A stretch of DNA of 64,000 nucleotides from Oscarella lobularis (lineage: Eukaryota; Porifera; Homoscleromorpha; Homosclerophorida; Oscarellidae). The first letter of the stretch is position 1. Every line of letters begins with the position of its first letter. The stretch is from NCBI RefSeq assembly GCF_947507565.1, contig NC_089183.1:1054001-1118000 (forward strand), read 5' to 3'. A program made the translations under genes and the position numbers. The notes under the pieces were generated by a model that saw only the letters and a program-made list of their open reading frames with translations, made no database searches and was not told the DNA's origin. Below are positions 41,208 through 51,339 of this stretch, piece by piece.

Positions 41208-41620
41208 AGTTTTGGCACTTTTGGTCATCAACCTTCAGCTTGCAACTTTTCCGACGAGAAGAACTGTTCGTCAATCGCCAGTTGCTCTATGGAGTGGCTT
41301 TTGGCATCAGAATGGTGAATGCATTTGCCAAATCGAAGTGCGTAACAAAAGTAAACGACTGCAGCAACAGCTCTGACGGGCAGGAATGCTTGCTTCTATA
41401 TCCTTAATTAATTTAACGCGTTTCCGTGCAACAACGACAACTGCATCTTGTGGCCACAACAGCGCCCAGTGAATTAGCTCTGTGACGGAGATAACTAACG
41501 ACAGTGACGATTATTCAGACGGTAGCTACAGCCAGTTTCGGTGCGACAACGAAAAATGTAGTCCTAAAAGCCATGCCGTTGCGACGGTGATATCTCTGGC
41601 GGGTGAAACCTGTCAAAGGG
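41208..41620 (+). pseudogene. Decayed LDLa ectodomain exon
   Basis: It starts with TTTAGTTTTGGCACTTTTGGTCATC, which matches the acceptor and first codons of the 30-repeat kinase ectodomain exon near 7080. Fragments of LDLa modules follow in different frames: FSDEKNCSS, GFWHQNGECICQI, NDCSNSSDG and FRCDNEKCSPKSH. There is no continuous frame. This is the dead 5' part of another kinase copy, upstream of the intact gene at 42380. Confidence 0.6.
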
Positions 41621-42379
41621 TTGAGAGTCGTTTCGTAGGGTTAGGGTCGTTAGGTTGGGTTGGGGCTGTTAGGTCGGGTTGGAAGTCGTTCGGTTAATTG
41701 GCTTGGAGTCTCTATAGTTGCGATCGACATTCCACAAGCTATATAGCGTGCGTTCGAGTTGCTTTCATATAGCATCTTATATACCATCTTTCTCTGTCTC
41801 TTCGGTTCCGTCTTGCCGTACTTTCTTGTTGCGTCTCCTCGCGTTGTCACTCGCAATGAAGCATGCAGGTACAACAGTGCATGGGGCGATTCCCTTCAGT
41901 GGGGTAGTGAACAATTGTTGGAACAGCATGTCTAACTTGGAACGCCTGTATCTCCGCTTCTAGTCTGCCTATTGTAATACGGTATTAGTTCAGGCCTTAC
42001 TTGTAAAAATGGTGCCAACTGCGTCGCTGTACGTTGTTCCGTTTCTTGGCATTGAAGCTCCAAACATGACTAGTTACAGTACCGTTCTTGGAATAAACGA
42101 GTCATTTGGGGAACGCTATACTTTTGTGTTTTCCTACAAAGATCTATATATCATTCATAAGCTCAGCTTGTGCCTGATTGTATTGACGTTATGAACGTCC
42201 TTATACTACAGCCACTAAATTTAGATGCACCTGTCAACGTGAGAGTATAATTTGGTAATTGACTTAAAGACAATATCTCCACACTTCTAGTAAAAGCTGC
42301 GGTAGTTTTTATTTCATGTGGAGTCTCTGGCAGTGTCCCGAATCCTGACAACTTTCACAACTTAATTAATCTTTTGTAG

Positions 42380-45034
42380 GTCTTAACTTGCTCGCTATCT
42401 CTCTGCTAATGGGAACGATGCGACTTGTAGCCGGAGAACGAAGTCTATCTACATGCATTCGTCGCGGCGATTTTCAATGTCTGAATGAACAGTGCATTTC
42501 TCGACGTCGCCATTGTGACGGAAACTTTGACTGCGACGATGGCTCAGACGAAAATATCGGATGCAAACGAAGGATAAAACGTTCCCGCTGCCCTTCAGAC
42601 CCATACCAGTGCGCAAATGGAGAGTGCATTCCATCAATGTACAAGTGCGACGGTGACAACGACTGTGGAGATTTATCAGACGAACAAAACTGTTCTAGCT
42701 ACTGCCGCCAAGATCCGTCACGGTACTGGTGCAACAAGGACAACCGTTGTATTCATGAACGTTTACGCTGCAACGGTAGAAACGACTGTAATGATTTTTC
42801 AGATGAACAGAACTGCTCTACCTTCTGCCGCCAAAATCCGTCGTCGCGGTTTCTGTGCAAGGACAACGATCTGTGCATTTATCGCGTTTATCGCTGTGAC
42901 GGTAACAACGACTGTGGCGATTCATCAGATGAGCAAAACTGTTCTAGCTACTGCCGTCAAGATCCATCAGTGTTTCAGTGCAAAAATCGCGCTGACTCTT
43001 GTATTCTTAAAATGTATCTCTGTGACGGTGACATCGACTGTGACGATGCATCTGATGAGCAAAACTGTTCTAGCTACTGCCGCCAAGATCTATCACGATT
43101 TTGGTGCAACAAGTACGGCTCTTGTATTCCTGAAATATATCGCTGTGACGGTGAAAACGACTGTGGCGATTTATCAGATGAACTATGTTGTAATGGGAGC
43201 AATAGCAGTCCGATTTGGCATTGCGACGACGGAAGTTGTATTCATCAACGGTACCGTTGCGACGGTGGTTACGACTGCCGGGACTATTCCGACGAGAACA
43301 ACTGCGGTAATACAATTAATTAATAATGCACATTACTGTAGTTCGCGCTCCTTGTGATCAGATTAGCACAAAGCTTCTATGGCTGAATGGGCTCGCGGAA
43401 GCATGATTTAGCAAACGTAAAGTATGGTTCTAAAGTAGTCAAAGTTAGGATGTACTGTGCTCAGACTAACACAGATAGTAATGAAACTATATTTAGTACA
43501 ATCTGAAAAACTGCGAGAGTATTATATAACCCTAAACCTTATAAATTGAAAATGGAAGATAATCTGCGGATTTTTCATTTTAGGAAATGCAAATATTGTA
43601 ATTATTGCCGTTCCAACAACTCTCTGTGCAATGATGGCTATGATACTTACTCCTCCAATTGTAATTTTCTGCAAAAAACGTTTCGCCTGCGAATGCACCT
43701 GGCAACGTCATACAACCGAAGATCAAATGTCTGTCGCACAAAGTGCCGTTGAAATGCAAAGTTACGCGTCAAATGAACTTCAGGATTCTGACATCGCTGC
43801 GGAAATAGGCGACTTGAGCATTTGCCCTACACGTTTAAAAGTAGTGAAAGACATTGGAGAAGGTTGACTGCATGTGAATGAATGGTTCATTTGAGAGATG
43901 TTGTTGTGTAGGTAATTTTGGAAGAGTCTACAAATGTCTGTTGGACGGAAGTACTGTTGCCGCAAAATCAGCTAAATCAGGTCCTAGATTCATAGTATGA
44001 ATACACACATGCAAGTATTGAACGATGTAGGACTAAATGCGCGCGACTTCGTTTTGGAAGCCCTTAGAATGAAAAGCCTTGATCATAAAAATGTTCTGAC
44101 GTTGATCGGAATTTGCTGTTCACCCAATCCTGAATATGAGCAATACTACAGACCTATGATAGTGTTTCCGTACATGGTTCTACGAGACTTGCGAACATAT
44201 TTGCGCAAGCAACGATCAGTATACAGTCTCAGTTCTTCAGTGGAGAATGAAGGCGGAGACATGACTATGTCCCGTGATGTAACTTTTGTTGTTTTATACC
44301 ATTTCATTAATTAAGCTATCGCTTCTAGCTTTTCAGACTCATTCAGTTTGGATATCAAATTGCAAAAGGAATGGAATATTTGACAGGGAAAAGGATACTA
44401 CATCGAGATTTGGCAGCGCGAAATTGCATGTATGGATCAACGTTTTCATTAATTAATGAGTCACAGAGTGAATGGCTTTAGGGTAAACTGGGATCTTACT
44501 ATCAAAATCTCCGATTTCGGATTAGCCCGAGCACTAACGGAAGACAAAGACTATTACCGGATTACACAAGGCAAAGTGGGACTTCCGATTCGATGGGTCG
44601 CTCTAGAAGGTTTCACAAAAGGAATATTTACAACAAAAAGTGACATAGTAAGTCAGTTAGAGTGCAAACTGGACCTACTGTAATAGTAAGTTCGTGTCTA
44701 TTCAGTGGTCCTATGGCATTACATTGTGGGAAGTGATGACAATGGGGATGACTCCATATCCCGGTGTTGGCGTCGGTAACCTTGTTCCCCTTCTTCAAGA
44801 GGGAATGAGACTCAGCCAACCAAGGCATTGCCCTAATCGAATGTACGCTGCTAACGATCATTGATATCACACTGTTGCTTCAAACATTTTTTCTTTGTTT
44901 TCTTATTTAGATTCAAGCTAATGGCTGACTGTTGGTCGGAAAACCCGGAAAAACGACCGTCGTTTCAGCTTTTGGTCAACGACGTCAGTGAGTTCATGTT
45001 GGTAACAAAAGCAGCAGAATACACAAGTGTTTAG
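42380..45034 (+). CDS. Receptor tyrosine kinase with 7 LDLa repeats (copy G)
   Basis: Exons 42380-43306 (seven LDLa modules), 43584-43862 (membrane span, [18 protein letters not shown], and juxtamembrane region), 43912-43980 ([12 protein letters not shown] and VAAK), 44031-44278, 44329-44429 ([14 protein letters not shown]), 44482-44647 ([10 protein letters not shown], activation-loop DYYRIT), 44706-44842 ([19 protein letters not shown]) and 44911-45034 ([15 protein letters not shown]). All joins keep phase and the catalytic residues are intact, so this is the one undamaged kinase of the three types here. HRDLAARN marks a true tyrosine kinase. APE is ALE. The protein ends about 20 residues after the kinase. 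The LDLa array presumably binds a calcium-dependent ligand outside the cell. The first coding exon upstream of 42380 is not identified. A second copy is at 60044-62698. Confidence 0.82.
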
Positions 45035-45637
45035 CAGCCTACAGTGACTTTAGAACTCTCTTACGTTCAAATTAATTTGGGATGCTCTCTGATGTTTAGT
45101 TATGGGTTTCGTTTTTTTTGGCATCTTGGTCATAGACTAGAAACCTTGTGCTGCTGAAAATTGAACAAAATAGCCTTACAGTACACATGAATGGCTTCAG
45201 ACGATTGGCCTTGACGATGGTCCAGCGAATTAATTAGCCGCACTAGACACATATGCATATGATGCAGCTAGACGCCCGATTAACGAACAAAGCTGGAGTT
45301 GTAAAGGAAAGGAAAGCTCAGTAGTGATTGCGTTTCCTTGATGCACGACCCTTGGTCAAAAGGGCAAAGGGGCCCCCAAGTGGGGGCCCCGATGTCAAAG
45401 CGCCGTCGACTTACGGCTTTCTTTGACAAAAAATGCTGTCTTGCAATTGAGGAGAAGAGAAGAGAGACGTCCAAGCTTCAGCTTCGCTATAGAGAACGCG
45501 TTGAGTTCGAGAAAAGGAGCGAAATTGTGCCTGTTGTCGAAAACGATCGAAAGATCGAGAGTGATGATCTGGGGTCCATGATCTGTTTTCGAACTTCTTC
45601 TACGGATCGGAAAGAGCACTGCCCGACGAAGCATTTG
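45035..45637. other. Kinase 3' flank with a GC hairpin and a weak ORF
   Basis: At 45369-45390 there are 10-base inverted arms (GGGGCCCCCA and its complement) around a two-base spacer, a potential strong hairpin. From 45392 a lysine/arginine-rich frame opens (MSKRRRLTAFFDKK) and runs into the transposon at 45638. After the transposon the same frame would stay open for about 45 codons. It has no recognised domain and coding status is doubtful. Confidence 0.35.
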
Positions 45638-46153
45638 CATACCTGCCAACCTTTGAACAAGCCAAAAGCGGGAGATTTTTGAGTGCCACGCCCCGAAAAA
45701 ATTTCTGGTGTGACCAGTCCAAGCTTTTAAAACAATAAATTAAATATTACATCTAATGATCCGGCTAAGTTATAGAAATGAAAGCTAAAGATTGTCCCTG
45801 CGTGTGAGTCTCGACGCCCCGCAGTCTGCTCCTCTCCGGTATTGCTTGCAGTACTACTCATATCGGGGTCACGGTACGCTTTCAGTGCCGTAGGAAGATA
45901 TTTTAGAGAGAGGAGGCTGCGCGCGCAAAAAATTTTCGAGACCACGCCCACATAACGCATTTTTGAGGTTGATTTTTGCTACTTTAGAGTGCTTACTAAA
46001 TAACTGGATAACCGAATATTTCGCGAATGAACCAAATCTAGGAAAATCCCCAAAGCGGGAGAAAAACTGCTTTTTTTGGAAAGCGGGCGGGAGGCCAATT
46101 TTTGCCTCAAAAGCGGGAGTTCTCCCGCTAAAGCGGGAGAGTTGGCAGCTATG
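45638..46153. mobile_element. Short non-autonomous DNA transposon (516 bp) with target-site duplication
   Basis: The ends are imperfect inverted repeats: CATACCTGCCAAC on the left and GTTGGCAGCTATG on the right (one mismatch in 13). CATTTG flanks both sides (45632-45637 and 46154-46159), a 6-bp target-site duplication. Subterminal AAGCGGGAG words occur several times, mostly at the right end (for example AAGCGGGAGTTCTCCCGC). No transposase is encoded, so it depends on another element. A six-base duplication is known for IS3EU and Dada elements; I cannot assign the family from ends alone. Confidence 0.75.
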
Positions 46154-46336
46154 CATTTGGTCGAAAAAGAGCGCTGTGACGATGCCTGCAACGTACCGAT
46201 GCTAGCGTGCGTTGCGTTTCATGCAGAACGCCTTCAGAGAAATCCGAGCGTCCGCGTCTTCTTTTTCGTCTCGCTGCATCGTCACATTATGGTCTAACTC
46301 GTCATGAAGCTCGCAGGCAAGGCAGGTGAACCGCTA

Positions 46337-46900
46337 GGGTGTGATCGCGTCAAGTTCCGGGAAGACCAAGTCTTCACGTACGCGCCAATACGTACACGCT
46401 GGGACGCAGGCACCTACACGTAACTTGTCGCACGTTCATCTTCGCGCTGGCCCAAGACCGAGGGTTCTCTTGATCCGCGAAGATTTCTCTAACTACGTCA
46501 GTCACTAAATTTAGCACCGCGAGAATGCAGATTATTCATGAGCTCAACCTGAAAGATTCATTCTCGTGGTGAAATAATAATTTTCACGACGATTTTCAAT
46601 GTACCAAATGGACAGTGCATTTCTCGACGTCATTGTTGGGCGAAAAGGAAGCGGCGTCGGCGATTGCGCGTTACGACCACGGCGGCGTCGCGGGGATCGT
46701 CTCGCAGTCGTTTTTGCGTCCTCGCACGCCGTCGATCCGGTTCGAATTGGTCTTTCACGTGAAAGACAGGACGCAGTTCCGCATGCAAGCTAGCGCTTCC
46801 ATCGATTGTCATATCTATGTAATGCTATGATCATTGATGAGATAGGCAACCAGGCTCGTAACGAGCGAAAAAAGGTAGTCTAGCGTACGAATAGCTTTGC
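46337..46900. other. Upstream region of kinase copy H with a shuffled LDLa piece
   Basis: At 46587-46636 the bases GACGATTTTCAATGT and CAGTGCATTTCTCGACGTC copy the start of the first LDLa module of the 7-repeat kinase (42467-42510). At about 46640 the match stops and a GC-rich, coding-like stretch begins (frame reading AIARYDHGGVAGIVSQSFLR). No gene is supported. Confidence 0.35.
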
Positions 46901-49900
46901 TGCGACGGCGACAACGATTGTGGCGATTTATCAGATGAGCAAAACTGTTCTAGCTACTGCCGCCAAGATCTGTTACGTTTTTCGTGCAACGACGCAAAGT
47001 TTTGTATTCCACAAGATTATCGCTGTGACGGTGACAACGACTGTGGAGATTTATCACATGAACAAAACTGTTTCAGCTCATGTCGCCAAAATTTCTCAAG
47101 GTTTTGGTGCAAAAATAACAACCGTTGTATTCGCCAAACCAGGCGCTGTAACAATGAGAACGACTGTGGAGATTTTTCAGATGAATTATGCTGTGAGGGG
47201 GGAGCTACCAATCAGTTCGCGGTTTGGGCAGTGCGACGACGGAAGTTGTATTCATCGAAACTACCGCTGTGACGGCGACAACGACTGTGGCGACTCTTCA
47301 GATGAACGAAATTGTTCTAGCTACTGTCGCCAAGATTCGTCACGTTTCGGGTGCAACAAGAACGGCTCTTGTATTCCTCTAAACTTCAGCTGTAACGTTT
47401 TCAATGACTGCGGAAATTTTTCAAATGAGCTCTGCTGCAATAAGAACAGTACGAGCCAGGTTTGGCAGTGCGACGACGGAAGTTGTATTCATCAAAACTA
47501 CCTCTGCGACGGCGACAACGACTGTGAAGAGTTTTCACATGAATTTTGCTGTGATGAGAGAGCTAACAGCCAGTTCGCGCTTTGGCATTGCGACAATGGA
47601 AGTTGTATTAAACAAGACTACCGCTGTGACGGTGACAACGACTATGGCGATTTTTCAGATGAACAAAACTGTCCTAGCTACTGCCGCCAAGATCCTTTAC
47701 GGTTTTGGTGCAACAAAAACGACTCTTGCATTCCTAAAAACTTCGTCTGTAACGGTTTTAACGACTGTGGCGATTTTTCAGATGAACTGTGCTGTGACGG
47801 AAAAATTAGCAGCCAAGATTGGCAGTGCGACGATGGAAGAAGCTGCATTAAGCAAAACTACCGCTGCGACGGCGACAACGATTGTGGCGATTTATCAGAT
47901 GAAAGAAACTGTTCTAGCTACTGCCGCCAAGAGCCGTTACGATTCTGGTGCAAAAATGACAACCGTTGTATCCATGAAAACAACCTCTGTGACGGTTACA
48001 ACGACTGTAGTGATGAATCTGATGAACTGTACTGTGATGGGAAAATTAGCAGCCACGTTTGGCAGTGCGACGATGGAAGTTGTATTAAGCAAAAATACCG
48101 CTGCGACGGCGACAACGATTGTGGCGACTTATCAGATGAACAAAACTGTTCTAGCTACTGCCTCCAAGAGCCGTCACGGTTTTGGTGCAAAATTGACAAC
48201 CGTTGTATTTATGAAAAGAACCGCTGTAATGGTTACAACGACTGTAGCGGTGAATCTGATGAATTATGCTGTGATGGGAAGACTGGCAGCCGGGATTGGC
48301 ATTGCGACGACGGAAGTTGTATCAATAAAAACTACCACTGTGACGGTGAATACGACTGCCAAGACTCTTCAGACGAAAATAACTGCGGTAGGAAAGTACT
48401 AGTAATGGGAATCATACCGTAGCTTTGTGATGAACAAAAGGGAACCTCTCTAGTAGTTTCGTGCTCCTTACGATCAGGTAGGAAAAAACCTTTTGGAATT
48501 GGCTCAAAATGAAATTGAGCAGAGACAAAGAAAGGTTGTAAAAGAAGTTGTTGTTAGGCCGTATTCTGCTGCAACTGTATATATAAGCCCTTATCTAACA
48601 AATCCGTAATATAACCTAATAAGAAATGGAAGAATTGGTGCATGAAAATGCCCACACCTTTCTTCTGAAAATATGAAACACTCGACCAATTTCATTTTTT
48701 TAGGAATTGAGAAAATTGTTGTTCCATCGACTCTCTTTGCGTTGATGGTTTTTATACTTACACCTCTAATCGTAATTTGCTGCAGAAAACGCTTCGCCTG
48801 CAACTTCCGACGTCGTACGAAAGAAGAACAAACACCTATCACTAACGTTGAAATGCGAACCAGTACGAGCAGCGTTTGGGATTCCGAAATCGTTGCGGAA
48901 ATAGGCGACTTGGGCGTTTGTCCTACACGTCTAACGGTAGAAAAGGACATTGGAGAAGGTCAATCGACTAAATGATCCGTTTGAAAGATTGTCATGTACA
49001 GTACTGTACCTCTTTGTAGGCAATTTCGGAAGAGTCTACAAGTGCCTGTTAAACGGGAATACGGTTGCCGCAAAATCAGCTAAATCAGGTCATAAATTCA
49101 ATCGAATACTATCCAGGCATATGAAACGCAATTGAACGATATAGGAGTGAATGTGCGTGACTTCATATTTGAAGCCCTTAGAATGAAATGCCTTAGTCAT
49201 CCAAATGTTATGACATTGATTGGCATTTGCTGGTCGCCCAATCCTGAGCAGGAGCAATACTACAGACCTATGATACTGCTTCCCTATATGGCTTTACAAG
49301 ACTTGAGAACATACTTGCGAAAGCAACAATCAATTTATGTTCTCAGTTCTCCAGCTGAGGACGCCGGAGACGTGATTATGCCCCGTGACGTAACGTTTGC
49401 TGCCAATTCATATTTCATTTTGCGTATTTCTCCGATCATTTTAGCTTTTCAGACTTATTCAGTTTGGATATCAAGTTGCAAAAGGAATGGAATATTTGAC
49501 CGGAAAAATGATATTACATCGAGATTTGGCAGCGCGAAATTGCATGTATTAATTAATGTTTTAATCGCACTTACAATATAATTTACGTATTTAATGGTTT
49601 TAGGGTAGACTGGGATCTCGCTATCAAAATATCCGATTTTGGGTTAGCCCGAGCATTGGAAGATGACGAGGACTATTACCGGATTACACCAGGCAAAGTT
49701 GGACTTCCGATTCGCTGGGCTGCTCTAGAAGGTCTAACAGAAGGAATATTTACTACAAAAAGTGACGTTGTGAGTCAGTTAGAGCGCAAACTCGACCTAT
49801 TGAAGTAACGTTGTCTCCTTATGTGCAGTGGTCATATGGCATTACGTTGTGGGAAGTGATGACAATGGGAATGACGCCATATCCCGGTGTTGGTGTCGCT

Positions 49901-50156
49901 AACCTTGTTCCGCTCCTTCAAGAAGGAATGCGACTCAGCCAACCTAAGCATTGTCCTCATCAAATGTACAGTACAGTACTAACGATCATTGATATGCCGC
50001 CGTTGCATCAAATATTTGTTTGTCTAATGTAGGTTCAATATAATGGCTGACTGTTGGTTGAAAAACCCAGAAGAGCGTCCCTCGTTTCAGGTATTGGTCA
50101 ACGAAATCAGTGAACTTATTTTGGCAAACAAAGCAGCAGAATACACAAGATTTTAG
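46901..50156 (+). pseudogene. LDLa receptor tyrosine kinase (copy H), 5'-truncated and frameshifted
   Basis: The ectodomain exon begins inside an LDLa module right after an in-frame stop and has no acceptor or leader. About 13 modules are present. An extra G near 47224-47228 (GTTTGGGCAGTGC for GTTTGGCAGTGC) shifts the frame after the third; the remaining ten are open to 48387. Some modules have lost consensus residues (DNDYGD, NFSNELC). The kinase exons are open and in phase: 48704-48958, 49020-49088, 49145-49389, 49445-49545, 49604-49769, 49829-49965 and 50033-50156, with [25 protein letters not shown] and PEERPSF present. It is closest to the 30-repeat gene at 1667-7079. The intact kinase suggests recent loss; a sequence error would explain the frameshift but not the missing 5' end. 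Confidence 0.65.
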
Positions 50157-50317
50157 AAGCCTACAGTGACACTGAACTCCCTTAGCTATTATTCTAGGCC
50201 TTACAGTTCTCTCTTTAGTTACGGTGTCGTTCGCGCTGATATCATATTTATAGACTAGAAACCTTGTTCTGCTGAAACTTGAATAAAAGTATTTAGGAAA
50301 GACTTGCAGTAGCGTAT

Positions 50318-50735
50318 ATCCCACGAAACAATTCGAAGCTATTGAAGCCTACGTTTTGAAACGGCTTCATCCGTTGCCTGTCTTCTTCCCTTGACTACCT
50401 CCTCAAGTGTTTGAAGACAACTATTATGCATGCCGAGACATCGAATAAAAAATATTCCAAGTTCCTGAATGCCTCTAATCAGAGACAATGGTGCTTATGA
50501 GGAAGTACTAGACCCTGGTTGGATTGCTGCCCTAATCAATTGGATCCTTGCTGGTCTATGCAGAGATAAAAGATCTCTGGTCTATGTACGTGCGCTGGCC
50601 TCGGTGGCTAATATATTGCCTTATTCCAAAGTCAGCAGAAAGAGCCTTATGGTCACAGATACGGAAATTAAAAGGGACAACCAACACGATGACCGTATAC
50701 GATAGAACGCCCACGCGACTAATTCCGTCTTAATT
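50318..50735 (+). pseudogene. Decayed 3' fragment of a Frizzled-like receptor
   Basis: Now on the plus strand, the TM6-TM7 exon can be followed in broken form: EAIEAYVL-like start, KYSKFLNASNQR, then EEVLDPGWIAALINWILAGLC, which matches DPGWIAALINWILADLC of receptor B2. The following KSARTFW region and the 3' flank (GCGTGAGGCATGTTGAG) are also recognisable. Reading frames change several times. It shows that the receptor family once reached into this segment and in the opposite orientation. Confidence 0.6.
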
Positions 50736-50739
50736 CCAC

Positions 50740-51160
50740 GTTAGCGTGAGGCATGTTGAGTCCTCTATTTGGATGGGAGGCCCCTTTCGGTCGCGGAGTA
50801 GTTTTCTTTGCTAGAATGACGCCTTTTGAGCTTCAGACGCGCTCATCATATCAGCAGAATTATTGGCACAGGATATGCCAACAGCTCAGCGATCTTACTT
50901 TACCTTACGCATCGGTCGAGAACGAGTTCCGCGGTTGCTAGGGCTCTTGAGCGTCGCTCAACGACGTCAGTCTCCTCTCTCCGTGCCCTGCTCCAGAATA
51001 CGATCTCCTGCTCCATGCGTTTTCTTCGACTAGCGCACTTTATAACGAGCTGATCAACCGGTGCTACAAAAAGGAACCAGCCCAACTGCGAAGTCCTTTC
51101 GACACGCTTTTGAGTTCGCTGATCTCGTTTGCTCGAAGAGAGTTCAAGGCTGCGGCAAAT
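50740..51160 (+). repeat. Dispersed repeat R1, copy 4
   Basis: It continues directly from the receptor fragment, as copy 1 does near 8400. Blocks: GGCCCCTTTCGG, TTTTCTTTGCTAGAATG, CTTCAGACGCGC, AGCGCACTTTA, CCAGCCCAACTGCGAAGTCC and TTGAGTTCGCTGATCTCG. It precedes the second 5S gene by about 220 bases. Confidence 0.55.
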
Positions 51161-51339
51161 CTCTGATTTGTTTGAGAAATCCGGGGCATGCATGACGCCG
51201 TTTCGCCAAGAAGATCGACTGTACACGATCCTTAGGAATTTCTAAATAATTGGCTTCAATTTGTAAGTTGTATACGAGATTTGTGAGTAGGCCTTCCACC
51301 TCTGTAGTGCGATCTTCGAATTTCGATCTTTTACGTAAA

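Larger units (their letters stand above)
36077..46336. repeat. Segmental duplication unit 1, apparently identical part
   Basis: Matches 53741-64000 with a constant offset of 17,664 and no difference in the stretches I compared, including introns, intergenic DNA and a transposon. Every open frame has the same length and sequence in both. Identity starts four bases inside a COR exon, next to a region that differs by several percent. The match runs to the window edge, so its true end is unknown. Confidence 0.9.
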
